A stretch of DNA of 26,934 nucleotides from assembly GCA_020047875.1 (NCBI GenBank), contig JAIFNE010000215.1, positions 1 to 26,934 of the forward strand. The letters are read 5' to 3'. The number at the start of each line of letters is the position of its first letter. The stretch's first letter is position 1. This document shows, in pieces, positions 22,763 through 26,934 of this stretch. The DNA is from Hydrogenophaga sp. (GTDB lineage Bacteria; Pseudomonadota; Gammaproteobacteria; Burkholderiales; Burkholderiaceae_C). The translations under genes and the position numbers were made by a program. The notes below the pieces were generated by a model. The model was not told the origin of the DNA. It ran no database searches and was given only the letters and a program-made list of their open reading frames with translations.

Positions 22763-23050
22763 ATGCCCGCATCAGCCTCTCCCCTTCGTCGAACCTTTCA
22801 GCGTCTCTGGCAGCCTCAACGCGGCCTGTTCTGGTTGATGCTGGCGTTCAATGTGTTGTCGTCGGCGCTGGCCTGGACCTTGCACCTGCTGCAACCCACG
22901 GGTGTGCTGCTGGTGCTGATCACGCTGCTGGCGTTGACCAATACGGCGCTGGGCTGGTGGCTGCTGGCCGTGCTCTGGCGCACCAGCGCCGATTCATCAA
23001 CCTCTGGAGATGCCCATGTTCAAAGCTCTGCTCGTCAACAAGACCTCTGA
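22763..23050 (+). CDS. Small two-span membrane protein, hypothetical
   Basis: A 95-residue protein, not assigned to a named family. It starts MPASASPLRRTFQRLWQPQR, a basic amphipathic stretch, then has two membrane spans (about 21-42 and 47-71, FWLMLAFNVLSSALAWTLHL and TGVLLVLITLLALTNTALGW) and a short polar tail. The ATG at 22763 is the first in frame after the divergent gap. Its 3' end overlaps acuI by 35 bases in another frame, which suggests coupled translation. Its tail (after residue 80) is low in family character, and the acuI ribosome site lies within it. Confidence 0.7.
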   Translation: MPASASPLRRTFQRLWQPQRGLFWLMLAFNVLSSALAWTLHLLQPTGVLLVLITLLALTNTALGWWLLAVLWRTSADSSTSGDAHVQSSARQQDL

Positions 23051-24032
23051 CCCCAAGACTGACAGCGCCGGTTACCGCTGCACCCTGGCCGAACTCGACG
23101 AGGCGCAGCTGCCGCTCGCGGGGGACGTGACGGTGCGCGTCGAGTGGTCGACCATCAACTACAAAGACGGCCTGGCCATCACCGGCAAGGCGCCTGTGGT
23201 GCGCAGTTTCCCGCTGGTGCCCGGCATCGACTTTGCCGGCACGGTAACGGCAAGCGATCACCCGCGCTGGAAGGCGGGCGACCGCGTGGTGCTCAATGGC
23301 TTTGGTGTGGGCGAGACCCACTGGGGTGGGCTGTCGCAGATGGCGCGCGTCAAGGGCGACTGGCTGGTGGCCTTACCAAATGGTTTGAGTGCGCGCGACG
23401 CCATGGCGTTCGGCACCGCGGGCTACACCGCCATGCTGTGCGTGCAGGCGTTGCAACGCCACTGGGATGCCGCGGGGGTGAAACCAGGGCAGGACGAGGT
23501 GCTGGTGACGGGCGCCAGCGGCGGCGTGGGCAGCGTCGCGGTTGCACTGCTGGCTGCGCTGGGCCACACGGTGGTGGCGTCCACCGGGCGGCTGGATGAA
23601 AGTGAGTACCTGAAGGGCCTGGGCGCCAGCGAGGTGATCGACCGCGCTGCGTTGAGTGCACCGGGCAAGCCGCTGCAGAAAGAGCGCTGGATCGGCGTGG
23701 TGGATTCGGTGGGCAGCCACACGCTGGCCAACGCCTGCGCCAGCACCCGCTACGGTGGCGCGGTGGCGGCCTGCGGCCTGGCCCAGGGCATGGATTTCCC
23801 GGCCAGCGTGGCGCCCTTCATTCTGCGCGGCGTGACGCTGTACGGCATCGACAGCGTGATGGCGCCGCTGGCCCGGCGCGAAGCGGCCTGGGCGCAGCTG
23901 GCGCAGGGTCTCGACCGCAAAAAACTCGCCGCCATCACCACCGAGGTGACGCTGGCCGAGGCGATCGCCTGCGGCGAAAAAATTCTGGCGGGTCGGGTGC
24001 GCGGGCGGGTGGTGGTCAACGTCAACGCCTGA
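23016..24032 (+). CDS. acuI: Acryloyl-CoA reductase / YhdH-AcuI family NADPH oxidoreductase
   Basis: A zinc-independent medium-chain dehydrogenase/reductase that reduces acryloyl-CoA to propionyl-CoA with NADPH, detoxifying acrylate. The 338-residue protein has the family N-terminus MFKALLVNKT, EWSTINYKDGLAITGKAP at about 43-60, HWGGLSQMARVKGDWLVALP at about 102-121, and the cofactor loop VTGASGGVGS at 164-173. The ATG at 23016 lies 6 bases after GGAG (23006-23009) and is preferred over the ATG at 23010. It overlaps the upstream membrane-protein gene. AcuI and YhdH cannot be separated safely by sequence alone, so the exact substrate is a family inference. Confidence 0.93.
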   Translation: MFKALLVNKTSDPKTDSAGYRCTLAELDEAQLPLAGDVTVRVEWSTINYKDGLAITGKAPVVRSFPLVPGIDFAGTVTASDHPRWKAGDRVVLNGFGVGETHWGGLSQMARVKGDWLVALPNGLSARDAMAFGTAGYTAMLCVQALQRHWDAAGVKPGQDEVLVTGASGGVGSVAVALLAALGHTVVASTGRLDESEYLKGLGASEVIDRAALSAPGKPLQKERWIGVVDSVGSHTLANACASTRYGGAVAACGLAQGMDFPASVAPFILRGVTLYGIDSVMAPLARREAAWAQLAQGLDRKKLAAITTEVTLAEAIACGEKILAGRVRGRVVVNVNA

Positions 24033-24062
24033 CGATACCCAACGCGGTTGCGCGCTGCGGCT

Positions 24063-24947
24063 TCAGGCCACAGCATCGGCCGGCACGATGTGGCGGTAGG
24101 CGTGCCAGGTGGCATGGCCGATTACCGGCCCGGCCACCAGCAGCCCCAGGAACCAGGGCAGCAGGGACACCATGATGACAAACGTGATCAGCGCGCCCCA
24201 CAGCAGCATGACCCCGGGGTTTTGCAGGCAGGCGCGGATGCTGGTGAGGCCGGCGGAAACCGCGTCCACCCGCCGGTCCATGATCATCGGGATCGAGACC
24301 ACGCTGGTGACGAAGATCAGCCCGGCAAACACGGCGCCCACCACGGTGTAGGTGATCAGAAAACCGATGTTTTCCCAGGCGAAGATGTGGGCGAGAAAAT
24401 TGCGGTCAGGCAGGTTGTTGAACGACACCGCAAACACCACCATGGACGCCCGGCCCCAGAGCATTTCCAGGATCAGCAGCACCCCGGCAAAAATGGCCAT
24501 CGCGCCCTTGGTGGGCCGCCAGGCGGTGAGCGAGGCGGTGAGCGAAGGGCGGTGGCTGTGCGTCTGCATGGCCTTGCTGGCGTCGTAAAGGCCCAGGCAG
24601 AGAAAAGGCCCGAGCAGCAGAAAGCCCGCGCTCAGCGCCAGCACGTAAGCTGGCGCCCGCTCGAACACCGCCAGCAGCGCGTGGCCCATGGCGAAGAAGC
24701 ACAGGCCATAGAACAGGCCGATGCGCGGACATCGAATGAAGTCTTGCCAGCCCAGGCGCAGCCAGGTGAAGGGATCGCGCGCGCTCAGGGTGGCCAGCTC
24801 CAGCGAAAACACCGAGGAGCCGCGCGGCCCCTCGGTACTCGGTGGGTCTGTCGGGCTGGTGAACGGCGGCTGTTGGGCGGCGTCGGCGTCGGTTCCGGAC
24901 GGTGGCTGATTCGCCGAGGTTGCCGCAACGGGCATCGCTTGGGCCAT
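24063..24947 (-). CDS. DUF2189 family multi-span membrane protein
   Basis: A 294-residue inner-membrane protein. The N-terminal 50 residues are Pro/Gln/Ala-rich; then come RDPFTWLRLGWQDFIRCPRI and six hydrophobic segments, including GLFYGLCFFAMGHALLAVFE and FLLLGPFLCLGLYDASK, the DUF2189 pattern. SVVSIPMIMDRRVDAVSAGL is the conserved late loop. The function is unknown. AGGAGA lies about 7 bases before the ATG at 24947. It lies 91 bases downstream of the hemerythrin-like gene. A long open stretch upstream is only frame extension through that neighbour and is not coding. Confidence 0.9.
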   Translation of the reverse strand: MAQAMPVAATSANQPPSGTDADAAQQPPFTSPTDPPSTEGPRGSSVFSLELATLSARDPFTWLRLGWQDFIRCPRIGLFYGLCFFAMGHALLAVFERAPAYVLALSAGFLLLGPFLCLGLYDASKAMQTHSHRPSLTASLTAWRPTKGAMAIFAGVLLILEMLWGRASMVVFAVSFNNLPDRNFLAHIFAWENIGFLITYTVVGAVFAGLIFVTSVVSIPMIMDRRVDAVSAGLTSIRACLQNPGVMLLWGALITFVIMVSLLPWFLGLLVAGPVIGHATWHAYRHIVPADAVA

Positions 24948-25038
24948 GGTTTTCTCCTGTGCTCGACCAATATACCCAGCAGAAAAATGCTGGCCAGCGG
25001 GGTTTCCCTCAGCGCTCTTGCTTTTCGCCGCTGCAGAT

Positions 25039-25479
25039 TCAGGCGATCGGGTCTCGCTGGGTCTTGCGCCGCGCGTCGCTGCGCCGGCGCGGCGCGGGCT
25101 GGCGACGCAGGTGCTGCGCCAGTGCGGCGTCCATGGTCTGGGTGTGCCTGACAAACCAGGCGGCCAGTTCGCGGGCCAGTTCGCGCACCGCGGCGTGCTG
25201 GCCGCTGCGCGCCATGGCCGTGCCGTCGCGCAGCAGGTTGAGCACCACACGGTGCTGCAACTGGTGGTTGGCGGCCCCGTCAGGCCGGGTCTCGCGCATC
25301 CAGCGGTTTTCCAGCTCAAAGAGCGCGGCCATGTGATCAACCAGCGCACCCCAGGCCCCCGCCAGTTCGTCGTCTCGCGCGCGATCGGCGGCGGCCAGCA
25401 GCTCGATGAACGGGCGGTGCATTCGGTCCATGGGCTCGTGGTCCAGTTGCAACGCATCGATCCATTCAATGGGGTTCAT
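25039..25479 (-). CDS. Hemerythrin-like domain protein, one iron ligand apparently missing
   Basis: A 146-residue four-helix protein of the bacteriohemerythrin type, which binds oxygen at a di-iron site. Likely ligands are His21 in DRMHRPF, Glu57 in LFELENRWM, His72 and His76 in NHQLQHRVV, His112 in WFVRHTQTMD and Asp117. Where the family has His four residues before Glu57, this protein has Leu53. Whether the iron site is still functional is open. The C-terminus is Arg-rich (HLRRQPAPRRRSDARRK). AAGGAG lies about 7 bases before the ATG at 25479. It is divergent from the dioxygenase gene and co-directional with the DUF2189 gene. Confidence 0.82.
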   Translation of the reverse strand: MNPIEWIDALQLDHEPMDRMHRPFIELLAAADRARDDELAGAWGALVDHMAALFELENRWMRETRPDGAANHQLQHRVVLNLLRDGTAMARSGQHAAVRELARELAAWFVRHTQTMDAALAQHLRRQPAPRRRSDARRKTQRDPIA

Positions 25480-25627
25480 GGCAATCTCCTTCAAAACGCA
25501 GGACGCAGATTGCCAGCCGGTGCCCGTTCGCGTATTGATCCAGCGCAGAGCAATCGCGGCTACGCGACACGCAGCGCCAACCTGAGCCTGCTTCGCCTGT
25601 GCCACAGCCCCGGTAAACTGATCGACC

Positions 25628-26380
25628 ATGACCTCTGCCGCTTCCATTCCACCCGCCACCACCACCGCAGAGGCCGACACACTGGCCCAGACGCTGAAGA
25701 CGCAAGGGTTTGCGGTGCTGCCGGCCGCGGCGGTGAGCCGGTGGGTGCAGCCCGACGCGGCGGCGCTGCAGGCCTGGCTGCCCGGCTGGGACGATTTGCC
25801 GAGCGACAACTACCTGAAAGACGGTGGCCATTACCGCCGCCGGCGCCACAGCTGTTTTGTGGTCGACGGCGACCGCGTCACGCTGGCGCCGCACCGTGCC
25901 CACTGGCAGCCGCTGGAATACAACGCGCTGCACGGCGGCATGCAGCGCTGGTTCGAGCCGATGGCGGCCGAGATGCTGGCTCGCCCGGCCTGGCAGCGCC
26001 TGCTGGTGCGTCTGGCCGAACTGGCTTCGGCAGTGCGCAGCCCGCAACCCTGGTTTGTGGAGGCGCACCAGTTTCGAATTGACACCACCGACGGCATCGG
26101 CCGGCCCACGCCCGAGGGCGCGCACCGCGACGGCGTGGATCTGGTGGCGGTGTTCATGGTGGCGCGCCACGGTATCAAGGGCGCGGAAACCCGCGTGTTC
26201 GAAGCCGATGGCCCGCATGGGCAGCGCTTCACGCTGAGCGAGCCCTGGTCGGTTTTGTTGTTGGATGACGAGCGCGTGATCCACGAAAGCACCCCGATTC
26301 AGCCGCTGGAGCCGGGCGCGCTGGGGTGGCGCGACACGCTGGTGGTGACGCTGCGGCGCGCTGGATTTCAGGGCGGCTGA
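25628..26380 (+). CDS. 2-oxoglutarate/Fe(II)-dependent dioxygenase family protein (Pfam 10014)
   Basis: A 250-residue enzyme of the 2OG-Fe_Oxy_2 family, relatives of which hydroxylate free amino acids such as isoleucine, or affect biofilm (BsmA). The iron triad is His166-x-Asp168 in EGAHRDGVD and His219 in RVIHEST; Arg235 in GWRDTLVV is placed to bind 2-oxoglutarate. FVVDGDRVTLAPHRAHWQP sits in the N-terminal half. The ATG at 25628 begins MTSAASIPP and follows the divergent 148-base gap. The substrate cannot be read from the sequence. The gap after it contains only relics. Confidence 0.9.
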   Translation: MTSAASIPPATTTAEADTLAQTLKTQGFAVLPAAAVSRWVQPDAAALQAWLPGWDDLPSDNYLKDGGHYRRRRHSCFVVDGDRVTLAPHRAHWQPLEYNALHGGMQRWFEPMAAEMLARPAWQRLLVRLAELASAVRSPQPWFVEAHQFRIDTTDGIGRPTPEGAHRDGVDLVAVFMVARHGIKGAETRVFEADGPHGQRFTLSEPWSVLLLDDERVIHESTPIQPLEPGALGWRDTLVVTLRRAGFQGG

Positions 26381-26459
26381 GGCGACGCTAAACGTGTCTT
26401 CAGATGCGCCCACCTTCCGGCCCGGCGCGACTGCCTGAGGCCTACGCCGCGCCGCCCCG

Positions 26460-26513
26460 TCAGAACCGATAGCCCGCCGTGACCCAAAGCCGTGGGTTGG
26501 TGTCTTGGGTGTC
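26460..26513 (-). pseudogene. Relic of an outer-membrane beta-barrel protein C-terminus
   Basis: On the minus strand, 17 residues, DTQDTNPRLWVTAGYRF, end in a TGA at 26462. The last residues have Phe at the end and hydrophobic Tyr, Ala, Val and Leu at -3, -5, -7 and -9, the C-terminal signature of outer-membrane barrels (TonB-dependent receptors and porins). No barrel body lies upstream; a CaCA antiporter fragment in another frame does. It is therefore a fragment, not a gene. Its short length keeps confidence low. Confidence 0.4.
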
Positions 26514-26523
26514 CGAGGTGGGC

Positions 26524-26646
26524 CAGAATGAACAGCAGATCGAATATGTTGCTGCCCATCACGTTGCCCATGGCGATGTCGGGCTTGCCGTCGAGCTCGG
26601 CGCCGATGCTCACCGCCACCTCGGGCGCGCTGGTATCGAACGCATC
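26524..26646 (-). pseudogene. Fragment of a CaCA-family sodium/calcium antiporter
   Basis: About 40 codons on the minus strand read DTSAPEVAVSIGAELDGKPD and then IAMGNVMGSNIFDLLFIL, which is the alpha-repeat signature of YrbG-type calcium/sodium antiporters (TS-x-PE and GN-x-x-GSNIFN). The flanking sequence in the same frame loses the family pattern at once, and no membrane helices follow. An intact exchanger would be over 300 residues. This is a decayed or recombined remnant. Confidence 0.7.
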
Positions 26647-26699
26647 GATACTCAAGTTTGCCTGCGGCGCCGCCACGGTGAACCAAGCCATTGGCCATG

Positions 26700-26758
26700 C
26701 CAAAGCGCTGGATTGAAGTATCTTGTGCGTTGCGTCGATACTTCGTCATTCGCTTTGG
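26700..26758. promoter_or_regulatory. Long interrupted inverted repeat upstream of the DUF2062 gene
   Basis: Outer arms CCAAAGCG (26700-26707) and CGCTTTGG (26751-26758) are perfect; inner arms GAAGTATC (26715-26722) and GATACTTC (26737-26744) are also perfect, with internal loops of 7 and 6 bases and a 14-base terminal loop. TTGAAG (26714-26719) and GATACT (26737-26742), 17 bases apart, could be a weak promoter for the DUF2062 gene. A related hairpin, GTATCGA-ACGCA-TCGATAC, lies at 26633-26651. The two share the CGATACT stem. Confidence 0.6.
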
Positions 26759-26815
26759 GGCTACCCCGCCCACTCCCGCGTCGCGTGGAGCCTCATCCAC
26801 CAACCGCTTTCGAGA

Positions 26816-26934
26816 ATGACGAACCTCCCGCCAGCCGGCTTTTGGCAGCAATTGCGCAAACAGGTGCGCGCAACAATTCCATCCCACGCCGAACTTTCGC
26901 AAATCCGTTGGCTGCAGCCGGTGGCCCACCGCCT
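26816..26934 (+). CDS. DUF2062 family protein (partial, N-terminus only)
   Basis: The first 39 codons of a gene that runs off the right edge. It reads MTNLPPAGFWQQLRKQVRAT and then IPSHAELSQIRWLQPVAHR, which fits the N-terminal pattern of DUF2062 membrane proteins (a basic amphipathic stretch, P-S-x-x-x-L, R-W-L-x-P-x-A-H). No strong ribosome site is seen, only GAGA just before the ATG at 26816. Too little is visible to describe more, and the family call rests on a short match from memory. Confidence 0.55.
   Translation, partial: MTNLPPAGFWQQLRKQVRATIPSHAELSQIRWLQPVAHR

Noticed and set aside
26700..26758. An integron attC site
   Set aside because: The outer arms do not contain the GTTRRRY core, and there is no integrase or cassette.
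25466..26929. A 487-codon minus-strand frame over the dioxygenase and the right end
   Set aside because: It is antisense to a gene with intact iron-binding motifs and shows no domain; the CaCA-like residues lie in a different minus-strand frame.

Overview
The window looks like a chromosomal housekeeping region of a Betaproteobacterium in the order Burkholderiales, most likely family Comamonadaceae (Hydrogenophaga or Acidovorax type). This rests on the high GC content, the ilvB-ilvH-ilvC-pssA-leuA gene order, the adjacent aat-bpt pair, the divergent hppA/ppa pair and GC-rich intergenic repeat hairpins of a type common in that family. The genus is inference, because no rRNA or other marker is present. 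No tRNA, rRNA, CRISPR array, intact insertion sequence or prophage is visible.

Layout. 1-2064: a partial membrane pyrophosphatase (hppA, minus) diverges from soluble pyrophosphatase (ppa, plus), which ends in a strong terminator. 2080-4237 (minus): a compact cluster of three bactofilin paralogues and two small single-span membrane proteins, preceded by a DUF482/GNAT-type gene (4305-5711) that carries an in-frame 84-bp tandem repeat. 5792-7913 (plus): glutamine-dependent NAD synthetase (nadE) and the PII protein gene glnB. 7923-9505 (minus): RDD membrane protein, diacylglycerol kinase and LOG-family nucleotide hydrolase in one tight operon.

9633-16153 (plus): the branched-chain amino acid block ilvB-ilvH-ilvC-pssA-leuA. 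Its control elements are a structured ilvB leader, a double-hairpin region before ilvH, a repeat hairpin cluster before ilvC, a terminator after ilvC, and a probable transcription attenuator before leuA with a short leader peptide holding adjacent CTA leucine codons. The gene psd, often found near pssA, is absent here.

16184-17491: a PBP7-type penicillin-binding protein with its own promoter, a basic linker and a strong bidirectional terminator. 17522-22623 (minus): an IclR-type regulator, then (transcribed toward it) an NAD(P)/FAD oxidoreductase-SelD fusion, a VanZ-like protein, and the N-degron transferases aat and bpt. 22763-24032 (plus): a small membrane protein overlapping acuI. 24063-25479 (minus): a DUF2189 membrane protein and a hemerythrin-like protein that seems to lack one iron-ligand histidine. 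25628-26380 (plus): a 2OG-Fe(II) dioxygenase. The last 550 bases hold relics (a CaCA antiporter fragment and an outer-membrane beta-barrel tail), a long inverted repeat, and the start of a DUF2062 gene that runs off the window.

Most of the region is ordinary metabolism. The parts that deserve a second look are the leuA attenuator, the ilvH leader, the bactofilin/membrane-protein cluster, the repeat inside the DUF482 gene, the SelD fusion and the degenerate right end. I did not find a clear new defence or mobile system.
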